Assembly (NCBI RefSeq): GCF_013623835.1
Contig: NZ_JABKDE010000007.1
Span: forward strand, 1-64,000
Length of the DNA stretch: 64,000 nucleotides
Source of the DNA: Brevibacterium oceani
GTDB taxonomy: Bacteria > Actinomycetota > Actinomycetes > Actinomycetales > Brevibacteriaceae
Direction: 5' to 3'
The stretch's first letter is position 1, and each line of letters opens with the position of its first letter. Made by a program: the position numbers and the translations under genes. Under the pieces are notes generated by a model. It did not search any database, had not been told where the DNA came from, and saw only the letters and a program-made list of their open reading frames with translations. This document shows positions 54,935 through 63,856 of the stretch, one piece after another.

Positions 54935-55085
54935 AGCGACCACAGGGTCCGAGCCCGGGAGGACACGCCACGGCGGACGATTTCGGGCACACCCGCGCCG
55001 AGGTGGGGCCGAGACGATCGGTCGAGCGCGGTTCGCGTCGGGGCGGGGGTGGTTGCGGTTCGGCCCAGGAGGGCAGACCAGAGGG

Positions 55086-56012
55086 TCAGCCCAGGAGGGC
55101 TGCGATGACGACGAGCGCGGGCACCGCGAGGACCGTGGTGATGAACACCGCGTCTCGCATGAGCGCCTCGGACTGGCGGTACTGCATCGAGTAGATGTAG
55201 ACGTTCTGGGCTGTCGGCAGAGCCGAGGTGACGACGATGGCGAAGAGGTCGATGCCGCCGTAGCCGAGCATCGGCCCGCCGATGGCCCAGGCGATGACCG
55301 GCTGGAGGACGAGCTTGCCGCCCGCGATGTAGCCCAGCTGGGACCGGGTGCCCTTGACCGGCAGCGCCCACCCGTCCTTGAGTGAGATGCCGAAGGCGAG
55401 GAGGGCACCGGGGACCGCGGTGGCACCGATCATGTCGATGGGTTCGAAGACGAAGCGGGGCAGTTCGAAGCCGGTCGCCGAGGCGGCCACGCCGGCCGCG
55501 GCTCCGAGGACGATGGGGTTCTTGAGCACTTGGAGGACCGCGGAGTACCAGTGCGAGTCGTGCTGTTTCTTCCCGGCTCCGTCGAGGACGGCCATCCCGA
55601 TCGGGGCGAGCACGAGGAGTTGGAAGAGCAGCACGGGGGCGACGTAGCCGATGTCGTGGAGGACGTAGGCGGCGATCGGGATGCCGAGGTTGCCGATGTT
55701 GACGTAGCTGGTCGCCCACGCGGAGAACATGGCCTCACCGGTGCTGCGCTTGCGGATCCAGCGGGTGAGGACGAAGAGGAGGAGGCCGACGATGGCCGCG
55801 GATCCGCCGGTGGCGAAGAGCGCGGTGTTGAAGATCAGCCCGAGATCGGTGTCGGCGACGGTGACGTAGAGCAGGGTCGGAGTGCCCGCATAGAAGACGA
55901 GCTTCGCGATGACCTGCTGGCCGTGGGGGCCGAGCACGCCGGAGCGACCGAGGATGAAGCCGACGAGGATGACCCCGGCGATGACGGCGAAACCTTCGAA
56001 CACGGCGAGCAT
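55086..56012 (-). CDS. AEC-family (auxin efflux carrier-like) transporter
   Basis: 308 residues with ten membrane segments in the AEC inverted-repeat layout. The start LAVFEGFAVIAGVILVGFILG and the central MFSAWATSYVNIGNLGIPIAAYVL (with the NxGNxGxP motif) are typical of bacterial AEC carriers that move malate, malonate or similar anions. Transported compound unknown here. GAGG lies about 12 bases before the ATG; neither a strong ribosome site nor a close -10 is visible. Confidence 0.88.
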   Translation of the reverse strand: MLAVFEGFAVIAGVILVGFILGRSGVLGPHGQQVIAKLVFYAGTPTLLYVTVADTDLGLIFNTALFATGGSAAIVGLLLFVLTRWIRKRSTGEAMFSAWATSYVNIGNLGIPIAAYVLHDIGYVAPVLLFQLLVLAPIGMAVLDGAGKKQHDSHWYSAVLQVLKNPIVLGAAAGVAASATGFELPRFVFEPIDMIGATAVPGALLAFGISLKDGWALPVKGTRSQLGYIAGGKLVLQPVIAWAIGGPMLGYGGIDLFAIVVTSALPTAQNVYIYSMQYRQSEALMRDAVFITTVLAVPALVVIAALLG

Positions 56013-56084
56013 GGGTGGGTCGATCCTCGCTTTCTGGAGCAGTCGTGTTCTGAGTCAGGCGTGCCGCCGGTGACGGTCGGTAAG

Positions 56085-56402
56085 TCAGTCCGCCTCGGCG
56101 GCGTCGGAGACGAGATAGGACGCGGCGACGCTGACCGCGCTGACGGCGAACACCGCGGGCCAGGCGCCGATCTTCTTCGCCAGGGGATGCGAGGCTCCGA
56201 AGCCGCCGAGGTAGGTCAGACCGAGACCGACAGCGGCAGGCCAGCCTCGCTTGGCGTACCAGGAGCGGGCTGCATAGCCGCCGGCGGCGGCGAGGACGAC
56301 GCCGCCGAGGGGGCGGATGCCGGTCTCGCGGGCGGTGAGGAATCCGCCGATGAGGCCGATGGCGACGAGCGGGGCGGTGGCGACTTCGTGAGCATCCTTC
56401 AT
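56085..56402 (-). CDS. Small hydrophobic membrane protein
   Basis: 105 residues with about three hydrophobic stretches (VATAPLVAIGLIGGFLTA, LGGVVLAAAGGYAARSWYA, AVFAVSAVSVAASYLV). Gly- and Ala-rich; no family recognised. The ATG at 56402 is chosen because TAGACT sits 7 nt upstream; the frame is open for 16 more codons before it. It is followed by the AEC gene after 72 bases on the same strand. Confidence 0.68.
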   Translation of the reverse strand: MKDAHEVATAPLVAIGLIGGFLTARETGIRPLGGVVLAAAGGYAARSWYAKRGWPAAVGLGLTYLGGFGASHPLAKKIGAWPAVFAVSAVSVAASYLVSDAAEAD

Positions 56403-56409
56403 GCGCTCA

Positions 56410-56415
56410 AGTCTA
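56410..56415 (-). promoter_or_regulatory. -10 box of the small membrane protein gene (leaderless)
   Basis: TAGACT on the minus strand, 7-nt spacer to the ATG at 56402. Confidence 0.55.
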
Positions 56416-56493
56416 TGCATGAGGGTTCGCGGTCCGGACGGCGGTCTCACAACAAGGAACGCCGATTCGGCATCGCGGCCCTCACATCGGCCC

Positions 56494-56871
56494 TCAGGTC
56501 AGCGAGATCTTGATGACCGAGGCGATGCTGATGACCGCGATGAGACACACCGAGGCGGTGAGGAAGGCGACGGCCCACGGGCTCGGTCGGCCGCGTTCGG
56601 CCTGGATCGAGTCCGCCCCCAACCGGTATCGCCTGACCTGCATCGACAGTGCGGCGATCGCGAGGCCCATGCACACGACGAAGACGCCGACCGACCAGCC
56701 TTCGAAGACGTTGATGAATCGCATGAAGACGAGGCTGACGACGGTCATCGTCAGTGCCGTACGCAGCCATGACTGAGTGGTGCGCTCGGGCTGCAGACCC
56801 GGATCGGGGTGCGGCTGCGGTCGAGTTCGGCGCGGCCCGGGCAGGCGCGGCCGGGGGAGGCGGGGAGTCAT
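56494..56871 (-). CDS. DUF202 membrane protein
   Basis: 125 residues: Pro/Arg-rich N-terminus (about 30 residues), then the DUF202 pattern ERTTQSWLRTALTMTVVSLVFMRF and three membrane helices. It overlaps the upstream YidH-type gene (ATGA), so the two similar proteins are made together and may form a hetero-oligomer. Function unknown. Confidence 0.82.
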   Translation of the reverse strand: MTPRLPRPRLPGPRRTRPQPHPDPGLQPERTTQSWLRTALTMTVVSLVFMRFINVFEGWSVGVFVVCMGLAIAALSMQVRRYRLGADSIQAERGRPSPWAVAFLTASVCLIAVISIASVIKISLT

Positions 56872-57263
56872 CGCAGCAGACCGGCGAACACGAGCACGAG
56901 CAGCCCCGCGCCCAGCGCCGAGGCGAGGCTGACGATGGGAATGATGAGCGGCAGCGGCAGCGAGGTCTTGCGCCGCATCGCCGATTCGATGCGATGCCAG
57001 CGGACTGCGGCCCCGGAAGCGAGGATGAAGCCGATGACCATGAGCACGATCGACAGAGTCGCACGCAGACCGGTCGAGAAGATCTCCGAGGTGAAGGCTT
57101 CGACGGCGATGCCGCCGCCGATGAAGGCCAGGGCCGTGCGGATCCAGGACAGGAAGGTCCGCTCATTGGCCAGGGTGAAGCGCGGGTCCGGGTCCTCGCC
57201 GTCGGGGAAGACACTGCGGGCGATTCTGCTGCGGGTATCTTCGGCGGAATTGTCGTCACTCAC
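56868..57263 (-). CDS. YidH-type DUF202 membrane protein
   Basis: 131 residues with ANERTFLSWIRTALAFIGGG near residue 30, the YidH/DUF202 signature, and three membrane segments. The GTG start at 57263 is fixed by TATCCT 6 nt upstream. First gene of the pair with the other DUF202 protein. Role unknown; related proteins in other bacteria are uncharacterised inner-membrane proteins. Confidence 0.87.
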   Translation of the reverse strand: MSDDNSAEDTRSRIARSVFPDGEDPDPRFTLANERTFLSWIRTALAFIGGGIAVEAFTSEIFSTGLRATLSIVLMVIGFILASGAAVRWHRIESAMRRKTSLPLPLIIPIVSLASALGAGLLVLVFAGLLR

Positions 57264-57269
57264 CCTTCG

Positions 57270-57275
57270 AGGATA
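57270..57275 (-). promoter_or_regulatory. -10 box of the YidH-DUF202 pair (leaderless)
   Basis: TATCCT on the minus strand, 6-nt spacer CGAAGG, GTG start at 57263. Confidence 0.55.
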
Positions 57276-57480
57276 GCCCCAGACGGCCATCGCCGGGTGG
57301 GGAAGTCCGCACACGGCAGCGATGACGAGACGATGACGTCCGTGGCGCACCGGTCCTGTCGACTACGATGGTGGTGGACACACGGAGACCGCTGCGCCGC
57401 CGATGCCCGAGGAGATCCTATGGAGGGTCACCGACCGCCCGGTGAAGTCGTATGCGACCGAACACGAAGGCGGTAATGGA

Positions 57481-58797
57481 ATGAGCGAGCAGTCGAGCGG
57501 CAGCGGATCCCGCGACGGAGCGGATCCGCAGACCGTATCCGGAATCGAGGAGGCCTCGGGGCCGGCCAAATGGAAGGTCATCGGTCCCGGACTCGTCGTC
57601 GCAGCCACCGGCGTCGGCGCCGCCGATATGGTCGCCACCCTCGTGGCCGGCAGCCAGTTCGGCTATGGCCTGCTGTGGGCAGTCATCGTCGGTGTCATCC
57701 TCAAGATCGTCCTCGTCGAAGGAGCCGGCCGATTCAGCCTCGCAACCGGGAAGACGATCTTCGAAGGCTGGAGGTCACTGGGCCGGTGGACCACGTGGTA
57801 CTTCGGTCCCTACATCATCATCTGGGGCTTCGTCTACGGCGCGACAGCCATGAGCTCCGCTGCCCTGCCTCTGGCCGCGCTGTTTCCCGGACTCAACCTC
57901 ACCGTCTGGTCGGTGCTCATGGGCCTGGCCGGTTTCGCCATGGTGTGGTTCGGCCGCTACGCGATATTCGAGAAGATCACCGCAGCCCTCGTGGGCATCA
58001 TGTTCATCACCGTCGTCGGGCTTGCGATCATCGCCGCACCGAACGTCCCGGACATGCTCACCGGACTCATCCCGATCATCCCCGAGGGCGGCGTGATCTA
58101 TACCCTCGCCCTCGCCGGAGGGGTCGGCGGCACCATCACGCTGGCCGCCTACGGGTACTGGCTGCGTGAGAAGGGCTGGCACACCCCGAAGTGGATGCGG
58201 GTGATGCGCATCGACAACTCCATGGCGTACGTGATGACCGGCATCTTCGTCATCGCCATGCTCATCGTCGGCGCCGAGGTCGTGCGTGCGGCAGGCGTGT
58301 CGATCTCCGCCGAGGACAAGGGACTGCTCGACCTCGCCGAGGTGCTCAAGGCCCGCTACGGCGACGTCGTCGGCATCGGCTTCCTCGTCGGCTTCTGGGC
58401 CGCCTCGTTCTCCTCGATCATCGGTGTGTGGAACGGTGTGTCCCTCATGTTCGCCGATTTCTGGGGCCATATGCGCAAGAAGCCCGGCGGACACCCCGAC
58501 ACCCTGACCGGCGGCAAGTACTTCAAGTTCTATGTCCTGTGGCTGACGTTCCCGCCGATGCTGCTGTTCATCCTCGGCAAACCGATCGGCCTCATCCTCG
58601 CCTACGGTGTTCTCGGCTCGCTGTTCATGCCGTTCCTGGCCGTGACCCTGCTCGGACTCCTCAACGGCAAGAAGATCCCGAAGGAATGGGCGAACAAACT
58701 GCACACGAACATCGCCCTGGCGATCACCGCACTGCTCTTCATCGTCCTCGGCATCCAACAGCTCTACTCCGCGCTCGCCCCGCTCTGGGGCGGATGA
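57481..58797 (+). CDS. Nramp-superfamily transporter, non-canonical motifs
   Basis: 438 residues with eleven or so membrane segments. It has the Nramp layout: GPGLVVAATGVGAADMVATL in helix 1 and the EGAGRFSLATGKT loop after helix 2. The metal-coordinating DPGN of true Nramp is replaced by GVGAADM, and the helix 6 A/G-x-x-M-P-H motif by LAGGVGGTITL, so it belongs to a divergent branch whose substrate may not be Mn or Fe. AAGGCGG lies 8 bases before ATG 57481; a longer in-frame start at 57403 is not supported by a ribosome site. TACGAT at 57364-57369 may be its -10. Confidence 0.85.
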   Translation: MSEQSSGSGSRDGADPQTVSGIEEASGPAKWKVIGPGLVVAATGVGAADMVATLVAGSQFGYGLLWAVIVGVILKIVLVEGAGRFSLATGKTIFEGWRSLGRWTTWYFGPYIIIWGFVYGATAMSSAALPLAALFPGLNLTVWSVLMGLAGFAMVWFGRYAIFEKITAALVGIMFITVVGLAIIAAPNVPDMLTGLIPIIPEGGVIYTLALAGGVGGTITLAAYGYWLREKGWHTPKWMRVMRIDNSMAYVMTGIFVIAMLIVGAEVVRAAGVSISAEDKGLLDLAEVLKARYGDVVGIGFLVGFWAASFSSIIGVWNGVSLMFADFWGHMRKKPGGHPDTLTGGKYFKFYVLWLTFPPMLLFILGKPIGLILAYGVLGSLFMPFLAVTLLGLLNGKKIPKEWANKLHTNIALAITALLFIVLGIQQLYSALAPLWGG

Positions 58798-58846
58798 GAG
58801 GATCATTGCTTCATCCGGTCGTGGCTTCATTCGGTCGTGATTGGGG

Positions 58847-58852
58847 CAGACT
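58847..58852 (+). promoter_or_regulatory. -10-like box of the DinB-type gene (leaderless)
   Basis: CAGACT, 6-nt spacer GAGATC, ATG at 58859. First base deviates from consensus. Confidence 0.45.
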
Positions 58853-58858
58853 GAGATC

Positions 58859-59452
58859 ATGGACAGCGATGACGCGATGAAGACCGTGCTGCGGAACTCC
58901 CTCAAGCGAGCGCGAGAGACGCTGGTATGGAAGCTCGAGGGTCTGAACGAACGTGAACTGAGATGGCCGCGGACACCGACCGGGTTCAACCTCCTCGGCG
59001 TGGTCAAACATATGGCCAATGTCGAAATCGGGTACTTCGGCGACACCTTCGACCGGCCCTGGCCGCACCGGGACGAAGTTGTCTCCGATGAGGTCTTCGA
59101 CACCGATCCGCAGGCCGATTGGTACGCCACCGAGGCGGAGTCCGCTGAGAGCGTTCTCGACCTCTACCGGCGGGTCTGGGGTTTCGCGGATGAGACGTTC
59201 GACTCCCTGCCGCTCGACGCACCGGGACAGGTTCCGCATTGGCCGGCCCCGATGAACGCGGTGACTTTGGGGCAGATGATGGTCCATGTCCTCGTCGACC
59301 TCACCCGCCACCTCGGGCAGGTCGATGTGGCCCGTGAAGGGATCGATGGGCAGGTCGGGCTGAGCGCGGCCAGCCCGAACATCCCGGAAGGCCAGGATTG
59401 GGAAGCCTACTTGGCGATGCTGCGGGAGCTGGCGGAGAAGACCGGCCGGTAG
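58859..59452 (+). CDS. DinB-family (DUF664) protein
   Basis: 197 residues, four-helix-bundle type. Likely metal ligands are His51 (VVKHMANVE), His143 and His151 (MMVHVLVDLTRHLGQVD). Many actinobacterial DUF664/DinB proteins are thiol-dependent S-transferases using mycothiol, so detoxification is a reasonable inference. The frame begins six codons earlier with TTG, but the ATG fits both the family N-terminus and the -10 spacing. Confidence 0.88.
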   Translation: MDSDDAMKTVLRNSLKRARETLVWKLEGLNERELRWPRTPTGFNLLGVVKHMANVEIGYFGDTFDRPWPHRDEVVSDEVFDTDPQADWYATEAESAESVLDLYRRVWGFADETFDSLPLDAPGQVPHWPAPMNAVTLGQMMVHVLVDLTRHLGQVDVAREGIDGQVGLSAASPNIPEGQDWEAYLAMLRELAEKTGR

Positions 59453-59524
59453 AGAATCCCTCCTCTTCGCCACAGCTCGCTGTCTCCGGATTCGCTTGCG
59501 GCTGCGGCTAAGCTGGTGACTGCA

Positions 59525-62500
59525 ATGGCACAGGAGAACTCAGCATCGTCGACACCGCGTCCCGACGCGCATACTGATTCGTCGACTCCGCGGGCGAAGC
59601 GATCGCCTCGGCGAAAGAACCAGCGACGGAAGTCCACCGCGGCCCACCACCAGCAGCGACGTGCCCGGCTCAAAGACGCCCGCGCGGCGCATACGGTCGA
59701 CGTCACCTATCCCGCGGACTTGCCCGTCACCGCCGCGAAGGACGAGATCGCCGAGGCGGTCCGGGACAACCAGGTCGTCATCATCGCCGGTGAGACCGGA
59801 TCGGGCAAGACCACGCAGCTGCCGAAGATCTGCCTCGAACTCGGCCTCGGCGTCGACGGGCTCATCGGTCACACCCAACCTCGGCGGATCGCCGCACGGA
59901 CCGTGGCCGAACGCATCGCCGACGAACTCGGCGAGGACCTCGGGAACACCATCGGGTATCAGGTGCGCTTCACCGCGCAGGTCGCCGACTCCACTCGTGT
60001 GAAGGTGATGACCGACGGCATCCTGCTCTCCGAGCTCTCCCGAGACAAGCTTCTGCGCGACTACGAAGTCATCATCATCGACGAGGCCCACGAACGCAGC
60101 CTCAACATCGACTTCCTCCTCGGCTACCTCAAAGAGGTGCTGTCCCGGCGGCCGGACCTCAAGGTCATCATCACCTCGGCGACGATCGACCCGGAGTCCT
60201 TCTCCGCGCACTTCGACGACGCCCCGATCATCTCCGTCGAAGGCCGGACCTACCCCGTCGAGGTCCGCTACCGGCCCCTCGTCGACGAAGACGACGATGA
60301 TGATGTCGACGGACCCGGCGATTCCGGCAGCTTCGAGACCGGGGTCGAGGAGCAGACCGACGGCATCATCTCAGCCGTCGACGAACTCGCAGCCGAAGAA
60401 CCCGGAGACATCCTCGTCTTCCTCTCCGGCGAACGCGAGATCCGCGACACCGCCGACGCCCTGACCGACCACCTGCGCAGACGTCCGCGGATGAGCAATT
60501 GGGAGGTCGTGCCGCTGTTCGCCAGGCTCTCGGCTGGGGAGCAGCAGAAAGTCTTCCAACCGCATTCGCGACCCCGCATCGTGCTGGCCACGAACGTCGC
60601 CGAGACCTCGCTGACGGTGCCCGGCATCAAATACGTCATCGACGTCGGCACCGCCCGCATCTCCCGGTACTCCAACCGCACCCGGGTGCAGAGACTGCCG
60701 ATCGAACGGATCTCACAGGCGAGCGCCAACCAGCGCAAGGGCCGGTCGGGCCGCACGAGCGAGGGCATCTGCATCCGCCTGTACTCGGAAACCGACTTCG
60801 ACTCCCGTCCCGAGTTCACCGACCCCGAGATCCTGCGCACCAACCTCGCCAGCGTCATCCTGCAGATGGCCTCGCTCGGGTTCGCCTCGAGCGATGAGGA
60901 GATCCTCGACTTCCCGTTCCTCACCCCGCCCGACGCCCGTGCCGTCCGCGACGGACGCACGATGCTCACCGAGCTCGGGGCGCTGACCAGCGACAGCACC
61001 GGCAGGATCACCGTCACCGAGATCGGTCGGAAGCTCACCGTGCTGCCGATCGACCCCCGCCTGGCCCGCATGGTCATCGCCGGCGCGGAGGCCGGCTGCG
61101 GGGGAGAGGTCATCGTGATCGTGGCAGCCCTGTCCATCCAGGATCCCCGGGAACGTCCAGCGGAATTCCGTGCTGCCGCCGATGAGAAACATGCGCGCTT
61201 CACCCACCGCGGCAGCGATTTCCTGTCCTACCTCAACCTGTGGAACTACCTGCAGAGCCTGCAGGCCGATATGGGGTCATCGAAGTACCGGCGCCGCTGC
61301 AGAGACGAGTTCCTTAACTTCGTGCGCATCCGCGAATGGCAGGACCTCGTCGGTCAGCTGCGCTCCCTGCTCGGCTCGGCAGGCATCCGCATCGACAGAT
61401 CGGTCTGGCACCCGGCAGGCAGCGATGAGACAGCTGGGCCCGCCGGCGCGATCCACGGCACCGAGGCGGCCGGCAGCGCCAAGGCTGCCAGGAGCACCGA
61501 GGCGGCCGACGGCACCACTCAGACGCAGGGTGGTCGTGGTGCCCAGGCGCAGGGCGGTCCCGGGGCGAAGGGCAAGATCGGCTTCGCCGAACTCAGCGCC
61601 GCGAAACGCAGTGCGAAGAAGTCAGCGGTCACCGGTGGCGTCGGAGACGCAGGTAAGCAGGTCGCCGCCGCGAAACTCGACCCGCATGCCGCCGCCATCC
61701 ACCGCGCCCTGCTCACGGGGCTGCTGACGATGATCGGTTCGAGATCCGAACGTCACAAGGACTACCAGGGAGCCCGCGGCACCCGCTTCGCGATCTTCCC
61801 CGGATCCGGCCTGTTCAAGGTCAACCCGGACTTCGTCATGGCCGCCGAACTCGTCGAGACCTCCCGCCTCTGGGCCCGCACCGTCGCCGCGATCGACCCC
61901 GACTGGGTCGTCGAAGCCGCAGGCGACCTGGTCACCCGCCAGCATTCCGACCCGCACTGGTCGACGAAAGCCGGAGCGTCGATGGTCTACGAGAAGATCT
62001 CCCTCTATGGGGTCACTCTCGTCAGCGACCGCCGCGTCGGCTACGGCACCTTCGACCGGGACGGTGCTCGCGACATGTTCATCCGCAAGGGCCTCATCGA
62101 AGGCGACTGGCACGAACGCTTCGGTTTCCTCGACCACAATGCCGCGGTCATCGCGGAGGCCGAGGAACTGGCCTCACGGACACGGAACCGGCGCGTACTC
62201 GACCAGGACGATGCCCTCTACGAATTCTTCGCTGAACGGATCCCGGAAGGGGTCACCTCGGCGGCGGATTTCCGGTCCTGGTGGAAGAAGCAGAAGCGAC
62301 GCGACGCGCACCTGCTCGACCTGACCACCTCGGTGCTGCTCAGCGATGACAGTGAGGAGCTCACCGCCTCGGTCGCCGATGATTTCCCGATGGAATGGGA
62401 GCTCGCCGACGGTACGCAGGCGAAGCTGCGGTACTCGTTCGACCCCGGCAGCACCGAGGACGGGGTGACGGTGGAGATCCACGCCGAGGCGGTGCCCGCC

Positions 62501-63790
62501 GTCGACGTCGACGAGTTCTCCTGGCAGGTGCCCGGGCTGCGGGAAGAGCTCGTCGCCGCCTACATCCGGTCGCTGCCGAAGAACAAACGACGCTACTTCG
62601 TCCCTGCCCCCGATGTCGCTCGCGACATCCTGCCCGCGCTCACCCCCTACCAGGGCAGCCTGCCGGAGGTGCTGGCCGCCCACCTGAGCGAACGCGCCGG
62701 CGGGGGAGGGCTGAACGATCTGGTGCCGATCACGGTCACCGCCTCGGACTTCGACCGGGACCGGATCCCCGCGCATCTGCGACTGACCTTCCGCGTCGTC
62801 GACGGGAAGAAGACCGTCGGGCTCGGCGAGGATCTTGCCACCCTGACCACACCAGCGAAGCCGGAAGTGCGCAAGGCCAGGCAGAAGCAATCATCGTTCG
62901 CCCCGAAGACGGGACTCACCGGCTGGGCGTTCGGCAGCCTCGGCGATCCTGATGAGGCTTCGGCCGGGGCCGTCCCCGGGCTTGCCGCCCGTCAGCAGTC
63001 GGTCGACCTCGTGGCCTTCGACACCGCCCCCGAAGCGCGGCTGGCTACCCGGGAGGGACTCATCACGCTGCTGGCACTGCAGGCGAATGAGGCGCTGAAG
63101 TATCTGCAGGACGGGCTGACGACCGAGGAGAAGCTCATCCTCGCCGGGCACCAGAAGTCCTCCGACGAACTGCTCACCGGCCTCATTCGCGTGGGAATCC
63201 GCGGGCTCGTCGACGACAGGCTGGGACCGGCCGAGTCCTCATGGGTGGCCACGGAGGCAGAGTTCGATCAGCTGCGCACGCGCGTCCACGCGCAACTGCC
63301 GGTCACCTGCTCGTCACTGCTGCCGTCCCTGGTCAGGGCGCTCAAGGCGGCCACCGAACTCGACAAGCTCGTGTCGAAGGCGTCGTCGCTGGTCATCCTG
63401 TCGAACCTCGCCGATGTCCAGGCTTGGCGGGCCTCGCATGTGAGCGCCGAGGCGGTCGCGGCGATGACGCCCGAGATGCTGGCTCAACTGCCGCGCTGGG
63501 TTCAGGCCGAGGTTGTGCGCATCGGCGGGATGCAGGATTCGCCGATCCGGGACAAACAGTTCATGGACCGAATCACCGGTGTCAGTGACGATGTGTCCAA
63601 GAAGATCGGCAACCGGTTCCCGCCGCTGGCGAAGGCCGAGTGGGCGCAGCTGATCGTGTCACTGCCGCGAGATTGGGTCGAGGTCGTGGCCATGGTCGAG
63701 GAGCTGCGGGTGTCACTGTTCGCGAATTCGCTGGGCACCGCTCACCCGGTGTCCGAGAAGCGCATCGCCAAGGTGCTCGCGCAGCTCTGA
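59525..63790 (+). CDS. hrpA: ATP-dependent RNA helicase HrpA
   Basis: 1421 residues, longer than E. coli HrpA (about 1300). DEAH-box RNA helicase: Walker A GETGSGKTT at about 89-97, DEAH near 183, SATI motif near 215, QRKGRSGRTSEG near 400, then winged-helix, ratchet and OB-fold regions and the DUF3418 C-terminus. E. coli HrpA resolves stalled or collided ribosomes. An Ala/Gly/Gln-rich, probably disordered insert lies near 635-700. TAAGCT at 59509-59514 is a -10 candidate; with ATG 59525 the leader would be 3 to 4 nt. A GTG three codons earlier overlaps the position where transcription should start. Confidence 0.95.
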   Translation: MAQENSASSTPRPDAHTDSSTPRAKRSPRRKNQRRKSTAAHHQQRRARLKDARAAHTVDVTYPADLPVTAAKDEIAEAVRDNQVVIIAGETGSGKTTQLPKICLELGLGVDGLIGHTQPRRIAARTVAERIADELGEDLGNTIGYQVRFTAQVADSTRVKVMTDGILLSELSRDKLLRDYEVIIIDEAHERSLNIDFLLGYLKEVLSRRPDLKVIITSATIDPESFSAHFDDAPIISVEGRTYPVEVRYRPLVDEDDDDDVDGPGDSGSFETGVEEQTDGIISAVDELAAEEPGDILVFLSGEREIRDTADALTDHLRRRPRMSNWEVVPLFARLSAGEQQKVFQPHSRPRIVLATNVAETSLTVPGIKYVIDVGTARISRYSNRTRVQRLPIERISQASANQRKGRSGRTSEGICIRLYSETDFDSRPEFTDPEILRTNLASVILQMASLGFASSDEEILDFPFLTPPDARAVRDGRTMLTELGALTSDSTGRITVTEIGRKLTVLPIDPRLARMVIAGAEAGCGGEVIVIVAALSIQDPRERPAEFRAAADEKHARFTHRGSDFLSYLNLWNYLQSLQADMGSSKYRRRCRDEFLNFVRIREWQDLVGQLRSLLGSAGIRIDRSVWHPAGSDETAGPAGAIHGTEAAGSAKAARSTEAADGTTQTQGGRGAQAQGGPGAKGKIGFAELSAAKRSAKKSAVTGGVGDAGKQVAAAKLDPHAAAIHRALLTGLLTMIGSRSERHKDYQGARGTRFAIFPGSGLFKVNPDFVMAAELVETSRLWARTVAAIDPDWVVEAAGDLVTRQHSDPHWSTKAGASMVYEKISLYGVTLVSDRRVGYGTFDRDGARDMFIRKGLIEGDWHERFGFLDHNAAVIAEAEELASRTRNRRVLDQDDALYEFFAERIPEGVTSAADFRSWWKKQKRRDAHLLDLTTSVLLSDDSEELTASVADDFPMEWELADGTQAKLRYSFDPGSTEDGVTVEIHAEAVPAVDVDEFSWQVPGLREELVAAYIRSLPKNKRRYFVPAPDVARDILPALTPYQGSLPEVLAAHLSERAGGGGLNDLVPITVTASDFDRDRIPAHLRLTFRVVDGKKTVGLGEDLATLTTPAKPEVRKARQKQSSFAPKTGLTGWAFGSLGDPDEASAGAVPGLAARQQSVDLVAFDTAPEARLATREGLITLLALQANEALKYLQDGLTTEEKLILAGHQKSSDELLTGLIRVGIRGLVDDRLGPAESSWVATEAEFDQLRTRVHAQLPVTCSSLLPSLVRALKAATELDKLVSKASSLVILSNLADVQAWRASHVSAEAVAAMTPEMLAQLPRWVQAEVVRIGGMQDSPIRDKQFMDRITGVSDDVSKKIGNRFPPLAKAEWAQLIVSLPRDWVEVVAMVEELRVSLFANSLGTAHPVSEKRIAKVLAQL

Positions 63791-63856
63791 TCTCGGCTGG
63801 CTCCGCCGGGCGACGGGTTGTCGGTAGGGGACGCCGCGAACTGTAGGGCGTGCCGC

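Noticed and set aside
57403..57480. N-terminal extension of the Nramp-like protein from an upstream ATG
   Set aside because: No ribosome site before 57403, and the extra 26 residues are polar and unlike family N-termini; AAGGCGG supports 57481.
59516..59524. GTG start three codons upstream for hrpA
   Set aside because: It begins 1 nt after the -10-like TAAGCT, so it would not be in the transcript if that box is used.
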